A stretch of 64,000 nt of DNA from an uncultured Bacilli bacterium (lineage in GTDB: Bacteria; Bacillota_I; Bacilli_A; RF39; UBA660). The first letter of the stretch is position 1. Every line of letters starts with the position of its first letter. The stretch is taken from positions 124,001 through 188,000 of the forward strand of contig CAKOLN010000001.1 of the NCBI GenBank assembly GCA_934096075.1, read 5' to 3'. The position numbers were made by a program, and so were the translations under genes. A model generated the notes under the pieces. The model saw only the letters and a list, made by a program, of their open reading frames with translations, searched no databases and had not been told where the DNA came from. Below, one piece after another: positions 24,764 to 34,174 of this stretch.

Positions 24764-25612
24764 ATGAAAAAAGCAAATAAAGAAAAAACTAAGTTTTCTG
24801 TATTAATGTCAATATATTATAAAGAAAAACCAGAGTTTTTAGATTTAGCACTTAAAAGTATAATTGTTGATCAAACACTAAAGCCTGATGAAATTATATT
24901 TGTGGAGGATGGACCTTTAACAAAAGAACTGGATGAGGTTGTTTTAAAATATGAAAAGAAATATCCAAACATATTTAAAGTTTATCCATTAGAAAAAAAT
25001 GGTGGATTAGGACCTGCTTTAAATTATGGTTTGTCAAAATGTGAAAACGAATTAGTTATGAGAATGGATACAGATGATATAAGTATGCCTACAAGATTTG
25101 AAAAGCAAATTGATTATATGAATAAACATCTTGATGTTTCTGCAGTTGGGGGTTGTATTATAGATTTTGACAAAACACCCGAAGATTCAAAAAGATATAA
25201 AACTATGCCAATTTCGTATGATGAAGTAATTAAATATGCTAAGTTTAGAAATCCTATAAATCATGGTAGTGTATGCTTTAGAAAAAGTGATGTTTTAGAG
25301 GTTGGAAGTTACCAAGATATGTTTTATTTAGAAGATCATTATTTATGGGCAAGGATGTTAATAAATGGTAAAAGAATCGAAAATTTACCTGATATTTTGA
25401 TAGCTCTTAGAATAGGTGATGGTTTCATTGATAGGAGAGGCAACAAAAAGTATATGGTAGGCTGGAAAAAGTTACAAAATTATATGTATAAAAATAAATT
25501 TATAAATTTTTTTGAAAAAGAACGCAATTTACTAGGAATGTTTGTATTAACTCATTGTTCGAATGAATTTAGAACATTTTTATACGATAATGTTTTTAGA
25601 AAGAAAAAATAA
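24764..25612 (+). CDS. family 2 glycosyltransferase
   Basis: 282 residues from ATG 24764 (AGAGGA 7 nt upstream; the GTG at 24740 overlaps the LCP gene and has no site). A GT-A fold protein: N-terminal FSVLMSIYYKE, DEIIFVEDGP, the MRMDTDDISMPTRFEKQIDY metal-binding region, and HGSVCFRK followed by LEDHYLWARM. This pattern resembles capsule GT2 enzymes such as amylovoran and galactosyl transferases. It is cytoplasmic and builds the repeat unit on the lipid carrier. The sugar cannot be predicted. Confidence 0.88.
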   Translation: MKKANKEKTKFSVLMSIYYKEKPEFLDLALKSIIVDQTLKPDEIIFVEDGPLTKELDEVVLKYEKKYPNIFKVYPLEKNGGLGPALNYGLSKCENELVMRMDTDDISMPTRFEKQIDYMNKHLDVSAVGGCIIDFDKTPEDSKRYKTMPISYDEVIKYAKFRNPINHGSVCFRKSDVLEVGSYQDMFYLEDHYLWARMLINGKRIENLPDILIALRIGDGFIDRRGNKKYMVGWKKLQNYMYKNKFINFFEKERNLLGMFVLTHCSNEFRTFLYDNVFRKKK

Positions 25613-25623
25613 AGGAGAAATAT

Positions 25624-26574
25624 ATGAAAAAGCCATTAATTTCTATTATTGTTCCAGTATATAATTGTTATCACTTAATAGATAGGTTTTTAGAAAGCTT
25701 TGAGAATCAAACTTCTAAAAATTTTGAAATAGTATTTTGTGATGATTTTTCTACAGATGATACTTACTATTTGCTAGAAAAAAAATTAAAAAATTATAAA
25801 TTTAATTATAAATTATTTAAAAATCAAAAGAATGAAGGACCAGGTGTTACAAGAAATAATGCAATGGCGAAATCTAGTGGGGATTACTTAACTTTTGTTG
25901 ATCCTGATGATTTTGTAACTTTAGATTTTGTAGAAAAAATAGAAAAAATAATAAAAAAATATAATTCTGACGCTATAATATTTGACTTTAATATTGTTAA
26001 AGATACAAAAGTATTTTTAAAGAAAAGTTTACCAGTTAGTGAAAAAAATATTTCTACAGAAATTGCAGTTGCTTTAAGTAATGGAATGTGTTGGGGAAAA
26101 GTTTTTAAAAAAGATATTATTTTTTCAAATAAAATATTGTTTCCAAATTTGATGCGAAGTGAAGATTTGGCTTTTTCTAAAGTTGCACTAAGTAAATGCA
26201 AAAAAATATATTATTTACAAGATGCTATGTATAATTATGTTATAGTTAAGACTTCTATTATGCATAATAAAAAAACTTTAAATATTAACAATAATATTTT
26301 GTCATTTGAATATATAGAAAATAATGTTAAATCTGATGAATCATTAGAAATGGTATTTATACGGGAATATCTTTATCTAATCACTCAAATTCTTATAACA
26401 CAAAAGGAAAATACTAAAAATATTTTGAATTTTATACATGAGAGTGAAAAAAAATTTCCTGACTGGTATAAAAATAAATACATAAAATATCAGCCTATGT
26501 ATATAAAAGTAATTTTGTTTTTTATAAAAGTAAAGTTTATTTTACCATTAAGATTGATATTTTTGCTTAAGTAG
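25624..26574 (+). CDS. family 2 glycosyltransferase
   Basis: 316 residues with AAAGGAG upstream. Classic GT2 start (PLISIIVPVYNCYHLIDRFL), then FCDDFSTDDT, GPGVTRNNAM and FVDPDDFVTLDFVE with the DxD-like metal site. The C-terminal ~60 residues are hydrophobic and basic (VILFFIKVKFILPLRLIFL), suggesting membrane contact. Together with the preceding gene it gives two candidate sugar transfers in the repeat unit. Confidence 0.88.
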   Translation: MKKPLISIIVPVYNCYHLIDRFLESFENQTSKNFEIVFCDDFSTDDTYYLLEKKLKNYKFNYKLFKNQKNEGPGVTRNNAMAKSSGDYLTFVDPDDFVTLDFVEKIEKIIKKYNSDAIIFDFNIVKDTKVFLKKSLPVSEKNISTEIAVALSNGMCWGKVFKKDIIFSNKILFPNLMRSEDLAFSKVALSKCKKIYYLQDAMYNYVIVKTSIMHNKKTLNINNNILSFEYIENNVKSDESLEMVFIREYLYLITQILITQKENTKNILNFIHESEKKFPDWYKNKYIKYQPMYIKVILFFIKVKFILPLRLIFLLK

Positions 26575-26585
26575 GAGTGAAATTT

Positions 26586-27698
26586 ATGATTAAAATAGAT
26601 TATCTTTCAATACTAATTTATTTTTTTTCAATATTTGTATCTATTTGCTTATATATTTATATTGAGAAAACAATTAATAAAAAAGAAATAACTGGTTTAA
26701 AAAAATTTATCTTATTGTTTTTGTCGATGATTCCGTTAATTATTTTATTTACAATAAGAAAAAATGTCGGAACTGACTATAAGTCATATTTGGGTTATTT
26801 TAATGTTTTAAAGGCAACACCTTTTAATTATAAACTTCTAATTAATTATTTTTTAGAACCTGGATGGGTAATTATTTCGTATATTATTATTTATCTGAAA
26901 TTGCCATATACTATTTTTTTATTGATTATTTCTTTTATATTTTCTACTTTTATTATTTTGGTAGTAGATAAACTTAAGTCTAAATATTCGAAAATTTTAT
27001 TTTTGGTGAGTAGTTATGTTATAATTTTTATCCCTTTTTTTAATATCACGAGACAAGAATTGGCATCAATAATTGCTATTTATGCATTATTGTTGTTATT
27101 AGAAAAGAAAGATTTGAAATTTTTCTTGTTAATTTTGTTTGCTTCTCTTTTTCATAAAAGTGTATTGATTACCTTAATCTTTCCTATATTTAAATTAATT
27201 GTAAAAGATAATAAAAAATTTTTATTTATTATAATATTTTTAATCTTGTCACCTTTATGGGGAACAATACTAGGAAAATTCTTATTAAATTTGTTTGAAC
27301 AATTTAATTTAACGACTGGTTATTTTAGATATAATCCAAATTTGAGTTATGGGTTTATTTTATATACTTTACCTTTACTTCTTTTGTTATTTTATGTTTT
27401 TATAAAGAATAATAATGTTTATAATAATTTTCAAATAAAAATTTTATCATTAATTTACTTGTTAACTTTGCCGTTTCAAACTATAGGAAATTATATATTA
27501 ATGGTTGACAGATTATCAGTATATTTTAATAACTTTCAAATAATTCTATTTCCAATATTATTAAATTATTTAGATAAAGAATTACAAAAGAAAATATTTA
27601 TATTATTAATATTATGGTATATAATATATTTTATAATTATGTATGCTTTACTTAATGCTGGAGAAGTAATGCCTTATCAAACTATACTAATCTATTAA
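26586..27698 (+). CDS. EpsG/Wzy-like polysaccharide polymerase
   Basis: 370 residues from ATG 26586; the GTG at 26577 directly abuts the TAGGAG site and is less likely. About ten hydrophobic helices. The periplasmic-side motif TIRKNVGTDYKSYLGYF and the later FNITRQELASIIAIYAL are typical of EpsG-family polymerases, which join repeat units outside the membrane. Its position between glycosyltransferases and a Wzx-like flippase supports the role. Specificity is unknown. Confidence 0.8.
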   Translation: MIKIDYLSILIYFFSIFVSICLYIYIEKTINKKEITGLKKFILLFLSMIPLIILFTIRKNVGTDYKSYLGYFNVLKATPFNYKLLINYFLEPGWVIISYIIIYLKLPYTIFLLIISFIFSTFIILVVDKLKSKYSKILFLVSSYVIIFIPFFNITRQELASIIAIYALLLLLEKKDLKFFLLILFASLFHKSVLITLIFPIFKLIVKDNKKFLFIIIFLILSPLWGTILGKFLLNLFEQFNLTTGYFRYNPNLSYGFILYTLPLLLLLFYVFIKNNNVYNNFQIKILSLIYLLTLPFQTIGNYILMVDRLSVYFNNFQIILFPILLNYLDKELQKKIFILLILWYIIYFIIMYALLNAGEVMPYQTILIY

Positions 27699-27750
27699 CT
27701 ATATAATAGAATTTTGACTTTTAATTTGATAAAATAAGGATGGTGGTTAT

Positions 27751-28752
27751 ATGAACTATAAAATTGATTTTATTATTACTTGGGTTGATGGTAATGATTT
27801 AGATTGGCAAAAAGAAAAAAATAAATATGATGGAAATATGATAAATTCTGGTAATTGTAAAGAAAGATACAGAGATTGGGAACAATTAAAATATTGGTTT
27901 AGAGGGGTTGAAAAATATGCCCCATGGGTTAATAAAATATATTTTGTTACATGTGGACAAAAGCCAGAGTGGTTAAATGAAAAAAATAAAAAATTAGTTT
28001 TAATTAATCATGCTGATTATATGCCAGAAAAATATTTACCAACATTTTCGTCACATCCTATTGAACTTAATTTTAATAAAATAAAAAACTTAAGTGAACA
28101 TTTTGTATACTTTAATGATGATGTGTTTTTAATTAATAAAGTAAAACCTACAGATTTTTTTGTAAATGGAATACCAAAAGATGATTATGTAGAAAATGTT
28201 TTAATACCTTATGGAAATGGTGATTATTTTCCTTTTATAATGATGAATAATTCAGAATTTATAAATAAACATTTTAATAAAAGAAAAGTTATAAAAGAAA
28301 AACCATTTATGTATTTTAATTTTAAATATGGATTTTCTAATAATTTAAAAAATATATTTATGTTATTATTTAGTAAATATTCTGGTTTTTCTGTATCACA
28401 TCAGTCATCAGCTTTTCTGAAATCTACATTAGACGCTGTTTGGGAGAAAGAGTTTGATTTACTGGATGATGTATGTAAACATAAATTTAGAACTAAAAAC
28501 GATGTGAATCAATACATTTTTAAATACTGGCAATATTGTACTCATAATTTTGTACCTAGAAAGTGTTCTTTTGGAAAAAGCATGACTATAACTGATAATA
28601 ATGAAAATATTGTTAAATCAATTCTTGGTAAAAAATATAAAACTTTATGTATAAATGATTCAGGAAAATTAAAAAATTTTGAATTGCAGAAAAAAATAAT
28701 AAATGATACCTTTGAAAAAAAATTTCCAGAAAAAAGTTCTTTTGAAAAATAA
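27751..28752 (+). CDS. Stealth-family sugar-phosphate transferase
   Basis: 333 residues. The conserved regions are visible: CR1 with IDFIITWVDGND, then CR2 with YRDWEQLKYWFRGVEKYAPW, IYFVTCGQKPEW and HFVYFNDDVFLINKVKPTDFF, and a later HQSSAFLKSTL-type segment. Stealth proteins (including CpsY/SacB types and human GNPTAB) transfer sugar-1-phosphate, giving phosphodiester links. This suggests the polymer made here has a phosphate backbone. It has its own small leader after the polymerase gene (AAGGATGG ribosome site). Confidence 0.88.
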   Translation: MNYKIDFIITWVDGNDLDWQKEKNKYDGNMINSGNCKERYRDWEQLKYWFRGVEKYAPWVNKIYFVTCGQKPEWLNEKNKKLVLINHADYMPEKYLPTFSSHPIELNFNKIKNLSEHFVYFNDDVFLINKVKPTDFFVNGIPKDDYVENVLIPYGNGDYFPFIMMNNSEFINKHFNKRKVIKEKPFMYFNFKYGFSNNLKNIFMLLFSKYSGFSVSHQSSAFLKSTLDAVWEKEFDLLDDVCKHKFRTKNDVNQYIFKYWQYCTHNFVPRKCSFGKSMTITDNNENIVKSILGKKYKTLCINDSGKLKNFELQKKIINDTFEKKFPEKSSFEK

Positions 28753-28896
28753 GCACTTTGATACATAGTGTTGTTATAAATTTACAATTTAATTTGTATA
28801 TATTTGTTGGATAATAAATTAAAAATATAAATAGAAAGGAATTAATCAACAATAAAAATTAATTAATAATTTTAAGGATTAATTATAAGAGAAAAA

Positions 28897-30216
28897 ATGG
28901 AAAAGCTAAAGAAAATAATTGAAAGTATTAAAAAAAATGATTTTACTAAAAAATTAGTAAAAAATTTTTCATTTGCGGCGGTAGGTGAAGGTGGAGCATC
29001 ATTTATAAATTTATTTGTTATAATTATTTTGATAAAATTAATTGGTGATGAGGGTTATGGTATTTTAACTTTATCACAATCTTATATGTTAATAATGGAT
29101 ACTATAATTAATTTACAATGTTGGAAAGGGGTTATTAAGTTTGGTGAAGAAAGTTATGTAAAAAACGATTGTAACTCATTATGTGGTTATATTAAGCTAG
29201 GATCCATTCTAGATATAAGTACGGCAATAATTGGTTCTATAATTAGTTTCTTATTTGTTGGATTAATTGGTAAGATATTTGCTTGGAGTAGTATATTAAT
29301 AAATTGTGCAAGAATTTTTTCTTTAGTTATTCTATTTCATTTTTCTGGGACACCAACTGCCTTATTAAGAATTGAAAATAAATTTAATTGGGTTTCTATA
29401 CAAAAAATATCAGCTGCATTGTTAAAAATAGTTGTATTGTTAATTGTATATTTAATATATGGAAAAATTTCTATTTTAACTGGGGTAATTCTTTATTCAA
29501 TTACAGATATTTTTGGTCATTTAATGTTAACATCTATGTCTTTGTATTTAATTCATAAAAAAATAGGTATTAAAAATCTTATAAAATCCAAATTACCTAA
29601 AAAGAGTAAGGAATTTGTAAAATTTACTATATGGACTACTTTGTCAGATGTAGTAGATTTGCCTGTACAATATTTTGATGTATTTATTATTTCAAAGTTG
29701 GGATTAAATATGGTTTCAGTTTTTAAATTTTTTAAACAAGTCGTTGCAATTTTATCTAAACTAACAACTCCATTATATCAAGCAATTTTTCCTCAATTTT
29801 CTAGCTTAGTTGCTAACGACAAAAAAATTGATGGTTATAGAGTTGTAATTATTATACGAAATGTAATTTTAAAAGTTATGATTCCTTTTTCTATTGTTAT
29901 GGGGCTATCATCTCCTTTATGGCTAAAATTACTATTTAATGATTTTTATGCAGAATATTGGTATGTTTTGGCTTTATATTTACTTTTACAAAGTTTGGCA
30001 CTTTCTTATACAACTATTCATCCATATTTTGTTTCTTTAGGACTAGTATATTATTCTTTTATATATGTTCTTATATCTAATATAGTTTATGCTTGTTTAG
30101 CGATAATTTTTGTTCCACATTTAGGAATGATAGGATTAGTTTTATCTTATGGCGTACAATTTTCTTTATTAATTTATTTAAAGAATAAAAAAATAAAAGA
30201 AGTTATAGGAGTGTAG
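28897..30216 (+). CDS. Wzx-like polysaccharide flippase (MOP superfamily)
   Basis: 439 residues with about twelve hydrophobic segments. It starts with an amphipathic N-terminus followed by NFSFAAVGEGGASFINLFVI, as in MOP-family exporters, and has a second half beginning FVKFTIWTTLSDVVDLPVQYFDVF. It would flip the lipid-linked repeat unit to the outer leaflet for the EpsG-like polymerase. The ribosome site is weak. The preceding 144-nt gap is AT-rich without clear structure. Confidence 0.85.
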   Translation: MEKLKKIIESIKKNDFTKKLVKNFSFAAVGEGGASFINLFVIIILIKLIGDEGYGILTLSQSYMLIMDTIINLQCWKGVIKFGEESYVKNDCNSLCGYIKLGSILDISTAIIGSIISFLFVGLIGKIFAWSSILINCARIFSLVILFHFSGTPTALLRIENKFNWVSIQKISAALLKIVVLLIVYLIYGKISILTGVILYSITDIFGHLMLTSMSLYLIHKKIGIKNLIKSKLPKKSKEFVKFTIWTTLSDVVDLPVQYFDVFIISKLGLNMVSVFKFFKQVVAILSKLTTPLYQAIFPQFSSLVANDKKIDGYRVVIIIRNVILKVMIPFSIVMGLSSPLWLKLLFNDFYAEYWYVLALYLLLQSLALSYTTIHPYFVSLGLVYYSFIYVLISNIVYACLAIIFVPHLGMIGLVLSYGVQFSLLIYLKNKKIKEVIGV

Positions 30217-30218
30217 TT

Positions 30219-31343
30219 ATGAAAAAATACAATATAGAAAATTTAGTTTGTGTTATTGGTGGTAACCATCATAATATGCTTGGAATTATTAGAATGATGG
30301 GAGAAAATAATATTAAGGTTAATGCAATAATTATTAATGGTGATAAAAATTCATTTTGTATTAAAAGTAAGTATTTGAGTTCATATTCTTTAGTAGCATA
30401 TGACGAAAAAAAAATTATTAATGAAATAAATAAACTTCCAAAAGATACAATTATAATTCCAACTGGGGATGATGCTGCTTTTATAATTGACAAGAATTAT
30501 AAAAAGTTAAAATCAAAATACATTCTTCCTTCTATTAATGATGAAGAAAATCAAATGGAAAAGTATATGAATAAATATTTTCAAAATCAACTGCTAAAAA
30601 AATATAATTTAAAAACTGCAGAAAGCTTTATTTATGAATTTAATAAAAACTTACCTGAAAATTTAGAGTTTCCAGTAATAGTTAAGCCTTTGTTAAGTAT
30701 TGATGGTAAAAAAAGTGATATTCAAATTGCAAGTAATATTAATGATTTATTAGTAAAATTAAATGAATTTGAAAAAAAGGAATATAAAAGAGTTATTATT
30801 CAAAAATATATTTATATGGATTATGAGTGTGGTTTAAATGGTTGCATTTGCAATGATTCAGTAGTAATACCAGCGATTTTAAAAAAAATAAGAAGATTTC
30901 CATTGAAAAAGGGTAATGTTTCATATGGAAAAATTATAAAGAAAAATGAAATGAAAGTTGATTTGTCTCCAATAATTCATATGTTAAAGGAGATTAGATA
31001 TAATGGTATGTTTGATATTGAAATCTTTATATGTGGTGAGGACTATTATATAAATGAGATAAATTTTAGAAATAGTGGAAATTCTTACGCATATATGAAA
31101 GGAAATGTGAACTTAGCATTGATATGGGTAATGAAAAATCTTAATCTAAAAAATGATTTACCATTTGAAGTAAAAAAGTCATACTATTTTAGAGATGAAA
31201 TTCTAGAACTTAAGCAATTATTCAATAAAAATATATCTTTTATTGAATTTATATATTCATGGTTTAAGAGTAGAAGCAATTTTATAATTAATTTTAAAGA
31301 TCCAATGCCATTTTTAAAATTACTTTTCAATCATATAAGGTAG
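30219..31343 (+). CDS. ATP-grasp ligase in the polysaccharide operon
   Basis: 374 residues, starting 3 nt after the flippase. It has a Rossmann-like N-terminus (LVCVIGGNHHNMLGIIRMMG) and the ATP-grasp core: FPVIVKPLLSIDG, VIIQKYI and the terminal MFDIEIFICGEDYYINEINFR with the metal-binding E/N residues. ATP-grasp proteins form amide bonds between a carboxylate and an amine. Next to a PIG-L deacetylase that could expose a sugar amine, it may attach an amino acid to the polymer; this pairing is inference. Confidence 0.8.
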   Translation: MKKYNIENLVCVIGGNHHNMLGIIRMMGENNIKVNAIIINGDKNSFCIKSKYLSSYSLVAYDEKKIINEINKLPKDTIIIPTGDDAAFIIDKNYKKLKSKYILPSINDEENQMEKYMNKYFQNQLLKKYNLKTAESFIYEFNKNLPENLEFPVIVKPLLSIDGKKSDIQIASNINDLLVKLNEFEKKEYKRVIIQKYIYMDYECGLNGCICNDSVVIPAILKKIRRFPLKKGNVSYGKIIKKNEMKVDLSPIIHMLKEIRYNGMFDIEIFICGEDYYINEINFRNSGNSYAYMKGNVNLALIWVMKNLNLKNDLPFEVKKSYYFRDEILELKQLFNKNISFIEFIYSWFKSRSNFIINFKDPMPFLKLLFNHIR

Positions 31344-31352
31344 GCGATTCAA

Positions 31353-32777
31353 ATGAAATTTAAATATTCAAATAAAAAAGTTTTGATTTTTTGTCCTCAT
31401 CAAGATGACGAAATTAATATTGCAGGAGGGCTAATACCTGTTTTGAAAGAAAAATCATGTGATGTAAAAGTTGTATATTCTACAAATGGTGATTATTTTG
31501 TAGATAAAAAATATAGATTTAAAGAAGGAATTAATAGTTTAAAAAATCTTGGGATCTCAAAGGAAAATATTTATTTTTTAGGGTATCCCGATTGTCTTTC
31601 AACTAATGATACTCATTATTATATGTCTGAAAAAGAATGGGTGTCAAATTCAGGACAAAAATATGCTAATGCATATAAAAATTTAGATTATCATTATGTT
31701 AAAACTGGTGAGCATAGAGTGTTAAATAAAGAAAATTTTATTTTGGATATCGTTGATATTATTTTAGATGAAAAGCCGGATATAATGATATGTGTGGATT
31801 TTGATAGTCATTCAGATCATAGAGCTTTATCTTTATCTTTTGAAAATGCTTTAGGAAGAATTTTAAATTCAGATGTTAATTATAGGCCTATAGTATATAA
31901 GGCATTTGCGTATCCAACTTCCTATTTAGGATATAGTGATTTTAAAGAATATTTATTACCTAAAACTAAATTTAAAACTGAAAACTTTAATAAATTTGCT
32001 CTTCAAAATCCATATTATTCTTGGAAAAATAGAGTTTCTTTTGATATTTTAAATTTTTCAAAAAGAAGATTTTTAATTTTTAACAAAACATTTCAATCTA
32101 TAATAAAGCATTATAGTCAATTTATTGTATCTAAAACATATTCTATTATAAATTCTGATCAAGTCTATTTTGAAAGAAATACTAACAATCTACTATTTGA
32201 AGCTGATGTGAATGCTTCATCAGGAAATCCTAAATTTTTACATGACTTTATGCTATTTGATTGTTCAAATATTATGCATGGAGATTCTGAATATCCGGTT
32301 TTTGATATTGGCACTTTTAGTTTTTTAAAAGAAGATGAAGAAAGAAAAATAACAGTTAAATTCAAAAATAAAAAAAACATTAATGTTATAAAAATTTATC
32401 AAAAATCTTTAGATAAGTCAGCTATAAAAAAAATTGATATAATAGTTGATAATGTAGTAAAATCATACAATATTGATAAGGAGAATTTCACTTATATTTT
32501 AAATAATTTAAATTTGATATGTGTAAATAAATTGACTATAAGAATAGCTGAATGGAATGGTGAATTACCAGAATTAACTGAAATTGAATTGTTTGAAGAT
32601 AATATTAAAGCTTTAGAAGAAAATGAAAGCGATTTAAAACATATTAATGTGTTTAAAAAACTTATATTAAAAATGTTGTTCATTATAAATGATTTTACGA
32701 TATTTATATTTAGGTGTTTAAATAAATTCATAAGAACAAAAAGGATGATTTTAAAAAAATATATTAATTTAAAATAA
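31353..32777 (+). CDS. PIG-L/LmbE-family de-N-acetylase with extra C-terminal domain
   Basis: 474 residues. Residues ~1-230 are a PIG-L domain: VLIFCPHQDDEINIAGG with the zinc-binding H-x-D-D, and CVDFDSHSDHRALSLS with the second metal and catalytic histidines. Such enzymes remove N-acetyl groups from amino sugars. Residues ~265-420 are beta-rich (ASSGNPKFLHDFMLFDCSNI and IRIAEWNGELPELTEIELFE) and look like a discoidin/galactose-binding domain. A hydrophobic basic tail (FIINDFTIFIFRCLNKFIR) suggests membrane association. It is longer than plain PIG-L proteins (~230). Confidence 0.82.
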   Translation: MKFKYSNKKVLIFCPHQDDEINIAGGLIPVLKEKSCDVKVVYSTNGDYFVDKKYRFKEGINSLKNLGISKENIYFLGYPDCLSTNDTHYYMSEKEWVSNSGQKYANAYKNLDYHYVKTGEHRVLNKENFILDIVDIILDEKPDIMICVDFDSHSDHRALSLSFENALGRILNSDVNYRPIVYKAFAYPTSYLGYSDFKEYLLPKTKFKTENFNKFALQNPYYSWKNRVSFDILNFSKRRFLIFNKTFQSIIKHYSQFIVSKTYSIINSDQVYFERNTNNLLFEADVNASSGNPKFLHDFMLFDCSNIMHGDSEYPVFDIGTFSFLKEDEERKITVKFKNKKNINVIKIYQKSLDKSAIKKIDIIVDNVVKSYNIDKENFTYILNNLNLICVNKLTIRIAEWNGELPELTEIELFEDNIKALEENESDLKHINVFKKLILKMLFIINDFTIFIFRCLNKFIRTKRMILKKYINLK

Positions 32778-32845
32778 AGTTGTTATTAAAAATAAAGATT
32801 GATATTTTATTAAATTTTTTGGTAAGGAAGGAACGTGTAATTAAT

Positions 32846-33925
32846 ATGAAAAAAAGAATTTTTAATTTAGATTTAATTAGGATAATAGGTTTACTTTTAA
32901 TAGTATTTAATCATGCATTAAATACTGTTTGGGATGCTACAAATTACTCATACTGGTTAAATTCCGAAATAGGAGAAAAAATTTTTATTGTAATTGGCTA
33001 TGTTATATGTAGATTAGGAGTGCCATTATTTCTAATGTTAACAGGTGCTTTAATTTTAAATAAAAAATTTGAAACTAAAAGTGATATCATTGGTTTTTAT
33101 AAAAAAAATTTATTTAATTTAGTATTGGTGGTGTTGATATGGAATTTTATATATTATATTTTTGATGTGTTATATAATAACAACATTTTTAATATTAAGG
33201 AACTTATATATATTTTATTATTTATGAAAAAATCAGCAATGCCACATATGTGGTATATGCCAATGATTATTGGTATGTATTTGGCCCTTCCATTTTTATC
33301 GGCAGTTGTGAAAAAGTATGATTTTGAATCGGTTATTGTTCCACTATTAGTATCGGTGATTTTTTTCTATTTAATTCCTAATTTTAAAACTTTTTTAAAT
33401 TTTTGGGGTTATAAAGCATATTATATTAATAGTATTTTAGATTTAAGTTTTTTTGGTGGAGTATATGGGCTTTATATTGTAATGGGTTATTATATTTATA
33501 ATAAAAAAATATTTGAAAAAATATCTAAAAAAACTTTATCATTTGTTGTTATTTTAGGTTTAATTATAAGTTGTATTTTTCAAATAATTGGATATTTAAA
33601 TGAATCTAAATATATAATATATTATAATTTTATTGGAATTTTGGTATCAAGTATATTTTTATTTGAAATTTTAAGAAGACATGAAAAATGTAATAATAAG
33701 ATTATTAAAAATAAAGCAATGAAAATATCAAAATTTACTTTAGGTATTTATTTTATTCATAGACCATTACTTTTTATTTTTAAAAAATATTGGGTTTTAA
33801 AATTTAATTCTTGTATAAATATTTTTATATATTATCTGTGCTCATTAATAGTAAGCTATTCTTTAGTTTTAGTGTTTAGTAAATTTGGAATATTTAAAAA
33901 ATATTTGTTCTTAGTTAAAGATTAA
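32846..33925 (+). CDS. membrane acyltransferase (acyltransferase_3/OatA-like)
   Basis: 359 residues from ATG 32846 with AAGGAAGGAA upstream; the frame extending back to 32780 has no site. Ten hydrophobic helices. The N-terminal signature (RIFNLDLIRIIGLLLIVFNH) contains the catalytic-type histidine, and GVPLFLMLTGALI follows. These proteins O-acylate exported sugars, for example peptidoglycan or capsule. It is the last intact gene of the operon and probably acetylates the polymer. Confidence 0.87.
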   Translation: MKKRIFNLDLIRIIGLLLIVFNHALNTVWDATNYSYWLNSEIGEKIFIVIGYVICRLGVPLFLMLTGALILNKKFETKSDIIGFYKKNLFNLVLVVLIWNFIYYIFDVLYNNNIFNIKELIYILLFMKKSAMPHMWYMPMIIGMYLALPFLSAVVKKYDFESVIVPLLVSVIFFYLIPNFKTFLNFWGYKAYYINSILDLSFFGGVYGLYIVMGYYIYNKKIFEKISKKTLSFVVILGLIISCIFQIIGYLNESKYIIYYNFIGILVSSIFLFEILRRHEKCNNKIIKNKAMKISKFTLGIYFIHRPLLFIFKKYWVLKFNSCINIFIYYLCSLIVSYSLVLVFSKFGIFKKYLFLVKD

Positions 33926-33943
33926 AAAAATAAACTGTAAGAT

Positions 33944-34084
33944 TGTACAAAAAGACCTGGAGATGTAGCCATGTATTTTGCTGATGTTAAAAAAGCATAT
34001 GTTGAGCTAAACTGGAAGTATGAATTAAACTTATAGGATATGTGTAAAGATTTATATTTATTTACTAAAAATAATAAAAATTAA
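33944..34084 (+). pseudogene. galE: 3' remnant of UDP-glucose 4-epimerase gene
   Basis: One frame reads CTKRPGDVAMYFADVKKAYV, ELNWKYELNL, then a TAG stop at 34034, and continues DMCKDLYLFTKNNKN. This matches the end of GalE proteins (RPGD-A-CYAD--KA--EL-W ... DMC-D-W-W). All upstream catalytic parts (GxxGxxG, YxxxK) are gone. The operon has probably lost its own epimerase by deletion; a functional copy elsewhere is expected. Confidence 0.75.
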
Positions 34085-34109
34085 AGATGATGTTCTTTAA
34101 TTTCTTTTT
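34078..34109 (+). terminator. terminator of the polysaccharide operon
   Basis: AAATTAAAGA (34078-34087) pairs with TCTTTAATTT (34094-34103), followed by CTTTTT. It includes the end of the galE remnant, so the original operon end is preserved. Confidence 0.8.
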
Positions 34110-34116
34110 AAATAAG

Positions 34117-34145
34117 TTGAATTAAATACTAAAATAAATTATAAT
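34117..34145 (+). promoter_or_regulatory. promoter of the Hpt-receiver operon
   Basis: TTGAAT (34117-34122), 17 bp, TATAAT (34140-34145). Confidence 0.65.
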
Positions 34146-34174
34146 ATAGTTAGTAAATATATGGAGGTTATGTT

